This document shows, piece by piece, positions 28,591 through 40,741 of a stretch of 64,000 nt of DNA. The notes beneath the pieces are model-generated. The model searched no databases. It was not told the DNA's origin and was given only the letters and a program-made list of their open reading frames with translations. Source of the DNA: Thauera phenolivorans. GTDB taxonomy: Bacteria > Pseudomonadota > Gammaproteobacteria > Burkholderiales > Rhodocyclaceae. The position numbers and the translations under genes are program-made. Numbering within the stretch: position 1 is the stretch's first letter; each line of letters starts with the position of its first letter. The stretch lies in the NCBI RefSeq assembly GCF_001696715.1, contig NZ_MBFM01000002.1:62001-126000 (forward strand), in the 5' to 3' direction.

Positions 28591-28628
28591 GTTATCCCGT
28601 GCAACCGGTTCAGGTGGAGAGAGACCGG

Positions 28629-28778
28629 ATGGCCCTTCATAGTTTCTACAGGGGTTGCCGGCTTCTGTATGGCCTTGCCGGGCGGCATGAGTGCCGCTTT
28701 GTCAGCTTCGACGCGCGGATCGACCCGGCCAACGTGAATGGCGCGCAAGCCAAGCACTGGCTCACGCTCCAGCGATGA
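28629..28778 (+). CDS. 49-aa open frame beside IS110, unknown
   Basis: The frame starts ATGGCCCTTCA, preceded by GGAGAGAG about eight bases upstream, and ends at TGA 28776-28778. The product reads [18 protein letters not shown], then [20 protein letters not shown] and a short tail ending WLTLQR. I recognise no family. The C-terminal part looks like the end of a larger soluble protein, so this may be a gene fragment fused to IS-derived DNA and not a real small gene. It lies on the strand opposite the IS110 transposase. Confidence 0.3.
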   Translation: MALHSFYRGCRLLYGLAGRHECRFVSFDARIDPANVNGAQAKHWLTLQR

Positions 28779-28801
28779 GAACCCTCCGCATGAAGGTAAC
28801 C

Positions 28802-29820
28802 ATGAACTGCTACGCCTCCCTGCAGACCACCCTCCAACAAGCCCCCCGCACCTGGCTCGTCACCGGCGTGGCCGGCTTCATCGGCTCGAACCTGCTGGAG
28901 ACCCTGCTCAAGCTCGACCAGACGGTCGTCGGCCTCGACAACTTCGCCACCGGCCACCAGCGCAACCTCGACGAGGTGCAGACGCTGGTCTCGCCGCAGC
29001 AATGGGCCAAATTCCGCTTCATCGAAGGCGACATCCGCGCGCTCGACGACTGCCGCCGCGCCTGCGAGGGCGTGGACTACGTGCTCCACCAGGCCGCCCT
29101 CGGCTCGGTGCCGCGCGCCTCGCCGACCCGCTCACCACCAACGCCGCCAACATCGACGGCTTCCTCAACGTGCTGGTCGCCGCGCGCGACGCCGAGGTGA
29201 AGAGCTTCACCTACGCCGCCAGCAGCTCCACCTACGGCGACCACCCCGGCCTGCCCAAGGTGGAAGACACCATCGGCAAGCCGCTCTCGCCCTATGCGGT
29301 GACCAAGTACGTGAACGAGCTCTATGCCGACGTGTTCGCCCGCGCCTACGGCTTCACCACCATCGGCCTGCGCTACTTCAACGTCTTCGGCAAGCGCCAG
29401 GACCCGGCCGGCGCCTACGCTGCGGTGATCCCCAAATGGACCGCGGCGATGATCGCGGGCGAGGACGTCTTCATCAACGGCGACGGCGAGACCAGCCGCG
29501 ACTTCTGCTTCGTCGACAACGCGGTGCAGGCCAACCTGCTCGCCGCCACCGCCACCGACGAAGCCGCCCGCAACCAGGTGTACAACGTCGCCGTGGGCGA
29601 TCGCACCACGCTCAATCAGCTCTTCGAAGCGCTGCGCCAGGCGCTCGGCGAGAACGGCGTGGCCTACGACAAGGCCCCGATCTACGGCGACTTCCGCGCC
29701 GGCGACGTCCGCCACTCCCAGGCCGACATCGGCAAGGCCGAGCGCCTGCTCGGCTACGCCCCCAGCCACACCATCCTCGCCGGCATCCAGGCGGCGATGC
29801 CGTGGTACATCGCGAATTGA
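28802..29820 (+). pseudogene. UDP-GlcNAc C4-epimerase (WbpP/TviC type), copy 2, frameshifted
   Basis: It is paralogous to 5882-6907. The N-terminal part ([14 protein letters not shown]...ALGSVPR) reads in one frame from the ATG at 28802, which has AAGG six bases upstream. After about 29116 the homology continues in the next frame ([18 protein letters not shown]...) to the TGA at 29820. Copy 1 has CCGCGCAGCCTC here and copy 2 CCGCGCGCCTC, so one base, probably the A, is missing. The catalytic region [13 protein letters not shown] is intact in the second frame. Unlike copy 1 it is GC-rich throughout. It is either a recent pseudogene or a sequencing error. Confidence 0.85.
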
Positions 29821-29853
29821 CGGGAAAAGGGTGCGACCGCGCCGCCCGCGGTC

Positions 29854-29937
29854 TGTAGGAGCGCTGCCCTCAGCGCGATAAACGGCGGCTGTGTTGGCGA
29901 TTACGGCTGCTATCGCCCTGGGGGCAGGGCTCCTACA
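29854..29937 (+). repeat. Paired REP-like palindrome, copy 2
   Basis: TGTAGGAGCGC...GCGCGATAAACGGCGG is followed by TATCGCCCTGGGGGCAGGGC and TCCTACA, so the two ends are inverted copies. It lies in the gap between the broken epimerase gene and smc, 20 bases before copy 3. Confidence 0.85.
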
Positions 29938-29957
29938 CGGGAGCGCGCCACAGGCGC

Positions 29958-30041
29958 TGTAGGAGCGCAGCCCTCTGCGCGATAAGCGGCGGTGGTGCCC
30001 GCGATGACGGCTGCCATCGCCCTGGGGGCAGGGCTCCTACA
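29958..30041 (+). repeat. Paired REP-like palindrome, copy 3
   Basis: It has the same layout as copy 2: TGTAGGAGCGCAGCCCTCTGC... and the inverted ATCGCCCTGGGGGCAGGGC, TCCTACA. Differences between the copies are concentrated in the central spacer and loops. Confidence 0.85.
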
Positions 30042-30109
30042 GCGTCTCGGGGGTGTTGCGAACGGTTACGCTGCACCGCAATAAGCCGCGTGGGCGCTGG
30101 GTTTTAAGG

Positions 30110-30118
30110 TGCTATCAT
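30110..30118 (+). promoter_or_regulatory. Candidate extended -10 promoter of smc
   Basis: TGCTATCAT fits an extended -10 box (TGnTATnAT) 66 bases before the smc GTG. No good -35 hexamer is visible, which is acceptable for an extended -10 promoter. Confidence 0.4.
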
Positions 30119-30184
30119 GCCGCTTTGCTGCGCCGGCCGCGGTCGGTGTGGCGGTACCGGAACTCCTTCACCGCAAATCCGCTC

Positions 30185-33100
30185 GTGCGTCTTACCAAGC
30201 TCAAACTCTCCGGTTTCAAGACCTTCGTCGACCCGACGACCGTGATCACCGCCGGCAACCTGGTGGGGGTGGTGGGGCCGAACGGCTGCGGCAAGTCGAA
30301 CATCATCGACGCGGTGCGCTGGGTGCTGGGCGAGACGCGCGCCTCGGCCCTGCGCGGCGAGTCGATGCAGGACGTGATCTTCAACGGCTCGACCACGCGC
30401 AAGCCGGTGCAGCGCGCGAGCGTGGAGCTGGTGTTCGAGAACCTCGAGGGCCGCGCGCCCGGACAGTGGTCGCGCTATGCGGAGATCTCGGTCAAGCGTG
30501 TGCTCGACCGCACCGGCACCTCCAGCTACTACATCAACAACGTCCACGTGCGGCGCAAGGACGTGGTCGATCTCTTTCTCGGCACCGGGCTCGGTCCGCG
30601 CGCCTACGCGATCATCGAGCAGGGCATGATCTCGCGCATCATCGAGGCGCGCCCCGAGGATATCCGCGGCTTTCTCGAGGAGGCGGCGGGCGTCACCAAG
30701 TACCGCGAGCGGCGCAAGGAGACCGAGGGCCGGCTGTCCGACGCGCGTGACAACCTTGCCCGCCTCGACGACATCCGCATGGAACTCGGCGAGCGCATCG
30801 GTCACCTCGAGGCGCAGGCCGCGGTGGCGGCGCGCTATCACGAGCTCAACGACGCCCACGTGCAGAAGCAGCAGCTGCTGTGGCTGATCAAGCGCAACGA
30901 GGCGCGCGCCCAGCGCGACCGGCTCGCCGACGAGCTCAACGAGTGCACCCGCCGCATCGAGGCCGACAGCGCCCGCCTGCAGGAACTCGAAGGCGGCGTG
31001 GAGGCGGCGCGCGAGACGCACTTCGCCGCCTCCGAGGAAGTGCACCGTGCGCAGAGCGAGCTCTTCGCGGTGGGCGCCGAGGTGAGCCGGCTCGAGACCG
31101 AGCTGCAGCACCTGCAGGAGGCGCGCAAGCGCGCCGAGGCGCGGCTCGACCAGCTCGACACCGAGGCCGCCGACTGGGGCGCGCGGCGCGAGGCGCTCGC
31201 CGCCGAGCGCGAGCGCTGGGAGGGCCTGGCCGAACACGCGGGGCTGCGCGCGGCGCAGGTCGAGGCGCGCCACGAGGAGCTGCTCGAGCGCCTGCCCGAA
31301 CTGGAATCCGCGCGCGAGGCGGCCGACGCCGCCGCCTCCACCGCGCGCCGCGAGCTCGCCCACACCGAGCAGCAGCTGCGGGTGGAAGAGGCGCGGCGGG
31401 CAAGCGCGAGCCGGACCCTCGACGGCCTGCAGCAGCGCCGCGGCCGCATCGAGGCCGAGCGCGGCACGATCGAGGGCCCGGACGAGCGCGCGCTGATGGA
31501 GGCCGAGGCGCGCCTCGAGACCCTGCAGGAGACCCTGGAAGACCAGCAGCAGGCGCTCGCCGCGTTGCAGTCGCGGCTGCCCGACGCGCAGTCGGCGCTC
31601 AAGCAGGCGCTCGAACACGAACGCGCGGTGCAGCGCCGGCTCACCGAGCTGCGCGCCCGGCGCGACGCGCTCGTGCAGCTGCAGGCGCGGGTGCAGGCGC
31701 AGGGCAAGCTCGGCGACTGGCTGCGCCGCCAGGGGCTGGACGGCATCGCGCCGCTGTGGCGCAGCCTGCGGGTGGACGAGGGCTGGGACGCCGCGGTGGA
31801 GGCGGTGCTGCGCGAGCGGCTCGCCACCCTGGTGGCCGCCGACCCCGCCGCGGCCGAGGCCGCCGCGCGCTGCCTGCTCGATGAGGCGCCGCCCGAGTCG
31901 CTCGCGATCGCGCTGCCCGCGGCGCCGGCCGCCGCCGACGAACTGCCGACCATCCCCGGCACCACCGCGCTGGCCGAGCTGGTGAAGGTCGCCGACCCGG
32001 CGCTCGCGCCGCTGGTGGCCGCCTTCCTGCGCGGCTGCCATGCGGTCGAGCGGCTCGAGGACTGGCTGCCGCGCCGCGCCGAGCTGCCCGCCGGGGCGCT
32101 GCTGTGCGGCGCGCGCGGCCAGCTGCTCGGGCGCGAGGTGCTGATCCACTTCAGTCCGGATTCTCGCACCCACGGCGTGATCGAGCGCGAGCGTGAGATC
32201 GACGCGCTCGCCGGCGAACTGGCCGCGCTCGAGGACGAGGCGGGCGAGGCGCACGGGGCGATGCACGCCGCCGAGCAGCTCGCCGCCGGGCTGCAGGACG
32301 AGGCGAGCGGACTGCGCCGCGAGGCGCAATCGACCCAGGCCGCGGTGCACGCCGCCCAGGTGGAGGCGCTCAAACTCGCCCAGGCGCGGAGCCGCGCCGA
32401 GGAGCGCCAAGAACAGATCGCGCGCGACCTCGAGGATCTGCTGCACCAGGAGGCGACCGAGCGCGAGCACCACGCGCGTGCCGAGCTCGAGCACGCGCGC
32501 GCCGCCGAGCTCGCCGAGCTTCAGCGCGAGCGCCTCGACGCGGCGCAGGCGGTGCTGCGCGAGCGCGAGCAGACGCTGCGCGAGCTGCGCACGGTGGAGC
32601 AGGGCGCGGCGCACGAATTGCAGGAGGCGCGCTTTTCCGCGCGTGAGTGCGCCGGCAAGCTGGAAGACATCGAGCGCAACCAGCAGCTCGCCGCCGAGCA
32701 GCTCGCACGCATCGCCGCGGAGCGCGACAGCCGCCACACCGAGATCGAGGCGAGCGCCGACGAGCGCAGCCGCGACGCGCTGCACGCCGCGCTCGAGCTG
32801 CGCAACACGCGCGAGGCCGCCCTCGCCGCCTGCCGCGACGCGCTCGCCGGCGCGGCAGGCGAACTCAAGCAGATTGAAGAGCTGCGTCTGCGCACCGAGC
32901 ACGAGAGCGCGCCGGTCCGCAACCGCGTGGCCGAGCTGCGGCTCGCGGTACAGGCGGCCGAGCTGGCGGCGAGCCAGTTCGACGAACGCCTGATCGAGGC
33001 CGGCGCCGACGAGGCCGCGCTCTCGCCGCTGCTCGCGAGCGAGCCCAAGGAGGCGAGCCTGCAGCGCGAGGTGAGCCGGCTTGCACGCGAGATCGCCGAG

Positions 33101-33724
33101 CTGGGCGCGGTCAACCTCGCCGCGCTCGACGAGCTGCGCACCGCCAGCGAGCGCAAGGGCTACCTCGACGAACAGACCGAGGATCTGCTCAAGGCGATCG
33201 AGACCCTCGAGGACGCGATCCGCCGCATCGACCGCGAGACGCGCGAGCAGCTGCAGGAGACCTACAACACCGTCAATCGCCAGTTCAGCACGCTGTTCCC
33301 GGAACTGTTCGGCGGCGGGCGGGCCGAACTGCTGCTGACCGGCGAGGAGATCCTCGACGCCGGCATCCAGATCGTCGCCCAGCCGCCGGGCAAGAAGAAC
33401 AGCTCGATCCACCTGCTGTCGGGCGGGGAGAAGGCGCTCACCGCGATCGCTTTGGTGTTCGCGATGTTCCAGCTCAATCCGGCGCCGTTCTGCATGCTTG
33501 ACGAGGTGGATGCGCCGCTGGACGATACCAATACGGAACGTTATGCCAACATGGTCAAGCGCATGTCGGCGCAGACCCAGTTCATTTTCATCAGCCACAG
33601 CAAGATCACGATGGAGTTCGCCCAGCAGCTCGTCGGGGTGACGATGCAGGAGCAGGGCGTGTCGCGCGTGGTGGAAGTCGATATCGAAGAAGCGTTGCGC
33701 CTGGCCGAGCCGGTCGCAGCCTGA
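30185..33724 (+). CDS. smc: Chromosome segregation ATPase SMC
   Basis: A 1179-aa protein of full SMC length. Walker A is GPNGCGKSN at residues 31-39. Two long coiled coils rich in Glu, Arg and Ala flank a hinge at about 520-660. The C-terminal head has the signature LLSGGEKALTAIAL and Walker B CMLDEVDAPLDD, then an H-loop in FIFISHSK. SMC forms the condensin-like complex with ScpA and ScpB and organises the chromosome; those partners are not in this window. I use the GTG at 30185, where the conserved N-terminus (RLTKLKLSGFKTF) starts. The next gene, zipA, begins 31 bases after the stop. Confidence 0.96.
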   Translation: MRLTKLKLSGFKTFVDPTTVITAGNLVGVVGPNGCGKSNIIDAVRWVLGETRASALRGESMQDVIFNGSTTRKPVQRASVELVFENLEGRAPGQWSRYAEISVKRVLDRTGTSSYYINNVHVRRKDVVDLFLGTGLGPRAYAIIEQGMISRIIEARPEDIRGFLEEAAGVTKYRERRKETEGRLSDARDNLARLDDIRMELGERIGHLEAQAAVAARYHELNDAHVQKQQLLWLIKRNEARAQRDRLADELNECTRRIEADSARLQELEGGVEAARETHFAASEEVHRAQSELFAVGAEVSRLETELQHLQEARKRAEARLDQLDTEAADWGARREALAAERERWEGLAEHAGLRAAQVEARHEELLERLPELESAREAADAAASTARRELAHTEQQLRVEEARRASASRTLDGLQQRRGRIEAERGTIEGPDERALMEAEARLETLQETLEDQQQALAALQSRLPDAQSALKQALEHERAVQRRLTELRARRDALVQLQARVQAQGKLGDWLRRQGLDGIAPLWRSLRVDEGWDAAVEAVLRERLATLVAADPAAAEAAARCLLDEAPPESLAIALPAAPAAADELPTIPGTTALAELVKVADPALAPLVAAFLRGCHAVERLEDWLPRRAELPAGALLCGARGQLLGREVLIHFSPDSRTHGVIEREREIDALAGELAALEDEAGEAHGAMHAAEQLAAGLQDEASGLRREAQSTQAAVHAAQVEALKLAQARSRAEERQEQIARDLEDLLHQEATEREHHARAELEHARAAELAELQRERLDAAQAVLREREQTLRELRTVEQGAAHELQEARFSARECAGKLEDIERNQQLAAEQLARIAAERDSRHTEIEASADERSRDALHAALELRNTREAALAACRDALAGAAGELKQIEELRLRTEHESAPVRNRVAELRLAVQAAELAASQFDERLIEAGADEAALSPLLASEPKEASLQREVSRLAREIAELGAVNLAALDELRTASERKGYLDEQTEDLLKAIETLEDAIRRIDRETREQLQETYNTVNRQFSTLFPELFGGGRAELLLTGEEILDAGIQIVAQPPGKKNSSIHLLSGGEKALTAIALVFAMFQLNPAPFCMLDEVDAPLDDTNTERYANMVKRMSAQTQFIFISHSKITMEFAQQLVGVTMQEQGVSRVVEVDIEEALRLAEPVAA

Positions 33725-33755
33725 CAAGCAGGACTCAACAGGAAGAGAAGAACTC

Positions 33756-36940
<3,185 letters not shown>

Positions 36941-36995
36941 TTCCTGCCGTCCCGCCGTGCGGCGCGGACGGTGTCAACCCGGAGTGCGATCGAAC

Positions 36996-37898
36996 ATGAA
37001 GAAGATTACCAAGGCGGTTTTCCCGGTGGCCGGCATGGGCACCCGCTTCCTCCCGGCGACCAAGGCAAGCCCGAAGGAGATGCTGCCGATCGTCGACAAG
37101 CCGCTGATCCAGTACGCGGTGGAGGAGGCGCTCGCCGCCGGCATCACCGAGATGATCTTCATCACCGGCCGCACCAAGCGCTCGATCGAGGACCACTTCG
37201 ACAAGGCCTACGAGCTCGAGACCGAGCTCGAGGCGCGCGGCAAGAAGCAGCTGCTCGAGCTGGTGCGCAACACCGTGCCGAAGAACGTCAACTGCATCTA
37301 CATCCGTCAGGCCGAGGCGCTCGGCCTGGGGCACGCGGTGCTGTGCGCCTCGGCGGTGATCAACGACGACGAGGCCTTCGCGGTGATCCTCGCCGACGAC
37401 CTGCTCGACAACCGCGGCGGTCCGTCGGTGATGCAGCAGATGGCCGATGTGTACGACTATCACCGCTGCTCGGTGCTCGGCACCATGAACGTGCCGCGCG
37501 AGGAGACGAGCCAGTACGGCATCGTCAGCACCGAGGGTCTGGCGGGCAAGGTGCAGCGCGTGACCGGCATCGTCGAGAAGCCGAAGCCGGAAGAGGCACC
37601 GACGACGCAGGCGGTGGTGGGGCGCTACATCCTGACCCCGCGCATCTTCGATCACATCCGCGCGCTCAAGCCCGGCGCCGGCGGCGAGCTGCAGCTCACC
37701 GACGCGATCGCCGCGCTGATGAAGCAGGAGGCGGTGCTGTCCTACGAGTTCGACGGCGTGCGCTACGACTGCGGCTCCAAGCTCGGCTACCTGAAGGCCA
37801 CGGTCGAATTCGGCCTCCGCCACCCCGAAACCGGCGGCGAATTCGACGCCTACCTCGCCCATCGCTTCGGCGGCCAGGCGGTCGCGAAGAAGAAGTAA
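36996..37898 (+). CDS. galU: UTP-glucose-1-phosphate uridylyltransferase GalU
   Basis: A 300-aa nucleotidyltransferase. The N-terminus [19 protein letters not shown] carries the G-X-G-T-R nucleotide loop. [18 protein letters not shown] follows, then [13 protein letters not shown] and a GVIVEKP-like [12 protein letters not shown]; all are GalU hallmarks. It makes UDP-glucose for polysaccharides, LPS and glycogen, so it connects with the EPS locus at the left of the window. The ATG at 36996 is chosen because the family begins there; the frame stays open upstream to 36957. The gap to ligA is 55 bases. Confidence 0.96.
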   Translation: MKKITKAVFPVAGMGTRFLPATKASPKEMLPIVDKPLIQYAVEEALAAGITEMIFITGRTKRSIEDHFDKAYELETELEARGKKQLLELVRNTVPKNVNCIYIRQAEALGLGHAVLCASAVINDDEAFAVILADDLLDNRGGPSVMQQMADVYDYHRCSVLGTMNVPREETSQYGIVSTEGLAGKVQRVTGIVEKPKPEEAPTTQAVVGRYILTPRIFDHIRALKPGAGGELQLTDAIAALMKQEAVLSYEFDGVRYDCGSKLGYLKATVEFGLRHPETGGEFDAYLAHRFGGQAVAKKK

Positions 37899-37931
37899 GC
37901 CTCGACCACGCTCGACAAGGGAGACACGTCC

Positions 37932-38669
37932 ATGCTCGCCATTATCGGAGGCAGCGGCCTCACCAAGCTCTCGAACATGGAGGTGCTCCGCCGCGAGGTG
38001 GCGCGCACGCCCTACGGCGAGCCATCGGGCGCGCTGATCTTCGGCACCATGTGCGAGCGTCCGGTGGTATTTCTCGCCCGCCACGGCTACGGCCACACGA
38101 TCCCGCCGCACCGGGTGAACTACCGCGCCAACATCTGGGCGCTGCAGCAGGCGGGGGCCGAGGCGATCGTCTCGGTGGCCTCGGTCGGCGGCATCCGCGA
38201 GGACCTCGGCCCGGGCACGCTGATCGTGCCGCATCAGGTCATCGACTACACCTGGGGCCGCGAGATGACCTACTTCGAGGGCGGTGAGGGCCTGGTGCGC
38301 CATGTCGACTTCACCCATCCCTACGATGAGGTCCTGCGCCAGCGCCTGTTGCGCGCCGGCGCGCTCGCCGGCGAGACGATGGTCGACGGCGGAGTGTACG
38401 CCGCCGCGCAGGGGCCCCGCCTCGAGACCGCCGCCGAGATCGACCGCTTCGAGCGCGACGGCGCCGACCTGGTCGGCATGACCGGCATGCCCGAGGCCTC
38501 GCTCGCGCGCGAGCTCGACATCCCCTATGCGGCGATCAACGTCGTGGTCAACTACGCGGCCGGGCGCTGGTCGAGCGAGCAGGGGATCCGCATGGACGAG
38601 ATCGAGGCGGTGCTGCACCACGCGATGGGCCGGGTGCGGGGCGTGCTCGAAATGATCTGCCGGGCCTGA
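37932..38669 (+). CDS. S-methyl-5'-thioinosine phosphorylase (MTAP/PNP family)
   Basis: A 245-aa nucleoside phosphorylase. The phosphate-binding start IGGSGL is at residues 5-10, and later come VASVGGIREDLGPG and DLVGMTGMPEASLA. In human MTAP the base-binding loop has T-D-Y-D; here the matching stretch is V-N-Y-A (in AAINVVVNYAAGRW). Loss of the adenine-contacting Asp in favour of Asn is the change seen in 6-oxopurine-specific enzymes, so I favour methylthioinosine over methylthioadenosine as substrate, as reported for the Pseudomonas aeruginosa enzyme. It would serve methionine salvage. It lies 33 bases after galU with a GGGAGAC ribosome site. Confidence 0.85.
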   Translation: MLAIIGGSGLTKLSNMEVLRREVARTPYGEPSGALIFGTMCERPVVFLARHGYGHTIPPHRVNYRANIWALQQAGAEAIVSVASVGGIREDLGPGTLIVPHQVIDYTWGREMTYFEGGEGLVRHVDFTHPYDEVLRQRLLRAGALAGETMVDGGVYAAAQGPRLETAAEIDRFERDGADLVGMTGMPEASLARELDIPYAAINVVVNYAAGRWSSEQGIRMDEIEAVLHHAMGRVRGVLEMICRA

Positions 38670-38729
38670 CCGCCGCGTCTCCGCCGCATCGCGGCGGCAT
38701 ACTGCCTCCTCATTCCCCGCAAATTCATG

Positions 38730-38756
38730 TTGCACCGCCATGGCGCATGTTAGAAT
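38730..38756 (+). promoter_or_regulatory. Candidate sigma-70 promoter of typA
   Basis: TTGCAC at 38730-38735 and TAGAAT at 38751-38756 with a 15-base spacer, which is short. It lies 31 bases before the typA ATG. Confidence 0.45.
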
Positions 38757-38786
38757 CCTTGCCCTTTCAAGGACTTCCCCTTCTCC

Positions 38787-40604
38787 ATGACGCGCTCCAT
38801 CCGCAACATCGCCATCATTGCCCACGTCGACCACGGCAAGACCACCCTGGTCGACCAACTGCTGCGCCAGTCCGGAACCTTCCGCGACAACCAGCAAGTG
38901 GCCGAACGGGTCATGGATTCGGGCGATATCGAGAAGGAACGCGGCATCACCATTCTTTCGAAGAACTGCGCGATCCAGTACGGCGACACCCACATCAACG
39001 TGGTCGACACCCCGGGCCACGCGGACTTCGGCGGCGAGGTGGAGCGCGTGCTGTCGATGGTCGACGGCGTGCTGCTGCTGGTCGACGCGCAGGAAGGGCC
39101 GATGCCCCAGACGCGCTTCGTGACGCGCAAGGCGCTCGCCCTCGGCCTCAAGCCGATCGTGGTGGTCAACAAGATCGACCGCCCGGGCGCGCGTCCGGAC
39201 TGGGTCATCAACCACACCTTCGACCTCTTCGACAAGCTCGGCGCCACCGAGGAGCAGCTCGACTTTCCGGTGATCTTCGCCTCCGGCCTGAACGGCTTCG
39301 CGGTGGAGAACCTCGACGACGAGCGCGTCGACATGCGTCCGCTGTACGAGGCCATCCTCAAGTACGTGCCCGCGCCGCATGTCGACGCCGCCGGCCCGCT
39401 GCAGCTGCAGATCTGCTCGCTCGACTACTCCACCTACATGGGCCAGCTCGGCATCGGCCGCATCAAGCGCGGCACCATCCGTCCCAACCAGGAAATCGTC
39501 GTGATGTATGGCGACGAGAACCGCGGCAAGGGCAAGGTGAGCCAGGTGCTGACCTTCAAGGGCCTCGAACGCTCGGCGGCGGAGCTGGCGGAGGCCGGGG
39601 ACATCGTGCTGGTGGCCGGCATCGACCAGGTCAACATCGGCGTCACCCTGTGCGACCCGTCCGCGCTCGACGCGATGCCGCCGATCGCGGTGGACGAGCC
39701 GACGCTGACGATGAACTTCATGGTCAACACCTCGCCGCTCGCCGGCCGCGAAGGCAAGTACGTGACCAGCCGCCAGATCCGCGAGCGGCTAGAGAAGGAG
39801 CTGCTCAAGAACGTCGCGCTGCGGGTGAATTACACCGAGGACTCGGACGTGTTCGAGGTTTCCGGCCGCGGCGAACTTCACCTGACCATCCTCCTCGAGA
39901 ACATGCGCCGCGAAGGCTTCGAACTGGCGGTGGGTCGCCCGCGCGTGGTGTTCAAGGAGATCGACGGCAAGAAGTGCGAGCCCTACGAGCTGCTGACGGT
40001 CGACGTCGAGGAAGACCACCAGGGCGGCGTGATGGAAGAGCTCGGCCGCCGCCGCGGCGATCTGCAGGACATGCAGCCCGACGGCAAGGGCCGTGTGCGC
40101 CTCGAGTACCGCATCCCGGCGCGTGGCCTGATCGGCTTTCAGGGCGAGTTCCTGACGTTGACCCGCGGCACCGGCCTGGCGAGCCACGTCTTCGACGACT
40201 ACGGCCCGATGGCGGGCGCGATGGGCGAGCGCCGCAACGGCGTGCTGATCTCGCAGAACAACGGCGACGCCGTGGCCTACGCGCTGTGGAACCTGCAGGA
40301 TCGCGGCCGCATGTTCGTGAGCCCGGGCGACGCGCTCTACGAGGGCATGATCATCGGCATCCACTCGCGCGACAACGACCTCGTGGTCAACCCGATCAAG
40401 GGCAAGCAGCTCACTAACGTGCGCGCCTCGGGCAAGGACGAAGCGGTGTCGCTGACGCCGCCGATCCAGCTCACGATGGAATCCGCGATCGAGTTCATCG
40501 CTGACGACGAACTGGTCGAGATCACCCCCAAGAGCATCCGCCTGCGCAAGCGCTACCTGCTCGAGCACGAGCGCAAGCGCGCCGCCAAGGCAGACGCCGC
40601 GTAA
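38787..40604 (+). CDS. typA: Ribosome-associated translational GTPase TypA/BipA
   Basis: A 605-aa translational GTPase. G1 is AHVDHGKTT near residues 11-19, the switch region shows [12 protein letters not shown]3 is [15 protein letters not shown], and G4 is [13 protein letters not shown] with the BipA-specific PGARP. EF-G-like domains III and V and the BipA C-terminal domain ([18 protein letters not shown], then [10 protein letters not shown]) complete it. BipA acts on the ribosome in subunit assembly and stress adaptation, especially in the cold. It faces glnD across a REP-like repeat. Confidence 0.96.
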   Translation: MTRSIRNIAIIAHVDHGKTTLVDQLLRQSGTFRDNQQVAERVMDSGDIEKERGITILSKNCAIQYGDTHINVVDTPGHADFGGEVERVLSMVDGVLLLVDAQEGPMPQTRFVTRKALALGLKPIVVVNKIDRPGARPDWVINHTFDLFDKLGATEEQLDFPVIFASGLNGFAVENLDDERVDMRPLYEAILKYVPAPHVDAAGPLQLQICSLDYSTYMGQLGIGRIKRGTIRPNQEIVVMYGDENRGKGKVSQVLTFKGLERSAAELAEAGDIVLVAGIDQVNIGVTLCDPSALDAMPPIAVDEPTLTMNFMVNTSPLAGREGKYVTSRQIRERLEKELLKNVALRVNYTEDSDVFEVSGRGELHLTILLENMRREGFELAVGRPRVVFKEIDGKKCEPYELLTVDVEEDHQGGVMEELGRRRGDLQDMQPDGKGRVRLEYRIPARGLIGFQGEFLTLTRGTGLASHVFDDYGPMAGAMGERRNGVLISQNNGDAVAYALWNLQDRGRMFVSPGDALYEGMIIGIHSRDNDLVVNPIKGKQLTNVRASGKDEAVSLTPPIQLTMESAIEFIADDELVEITPKSIRLRKRYLLEHERKRAAKADAA

Positions 40605-40639
40605 TCGCGCCCCCATTCGCCGACACCGCTCGCAAGCAC

Positions 40640-40722
40640 GGTAGGAGCGCACCCCCGTGCGCGATGGCGGCGGTCGTGCCAGGGATGGCGGCGGTTATCG
40701 CCCTGGGGGCAGGGCGCCTACA
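40640..40722 (+). repeat. Paired REP-like palindrome, copy 4
   Basis: GTAGGAGCGCACCCCCGTGC...GCGATGGCGG and the inverted TATCGCCCTGGGGGCAGGGC then GCCTACA. It lies between the convergent stops of typA and glnD, where such palindromes can reduce read-through. It is closest to copy 1 in its left half. Confidence 0.85.
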
Positions 40723-40741
40723 GGCCTGCGGCGAACGCTGA

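Noticed and set aside
29854-30041. The two tandem palindromes as a CRISPR-like array
   Set aside because: The units are about 85-base paired palindromes, only two in tandem, with no unique spacers or cas genes.
38681-38697. Hairpin CCGCCGC-ATC-GCGGCGG after the phosphorylase gene as terminator
   Set aside because: The stem is only seven bases and no T-run follows; GC-rich chance pairing is likely.
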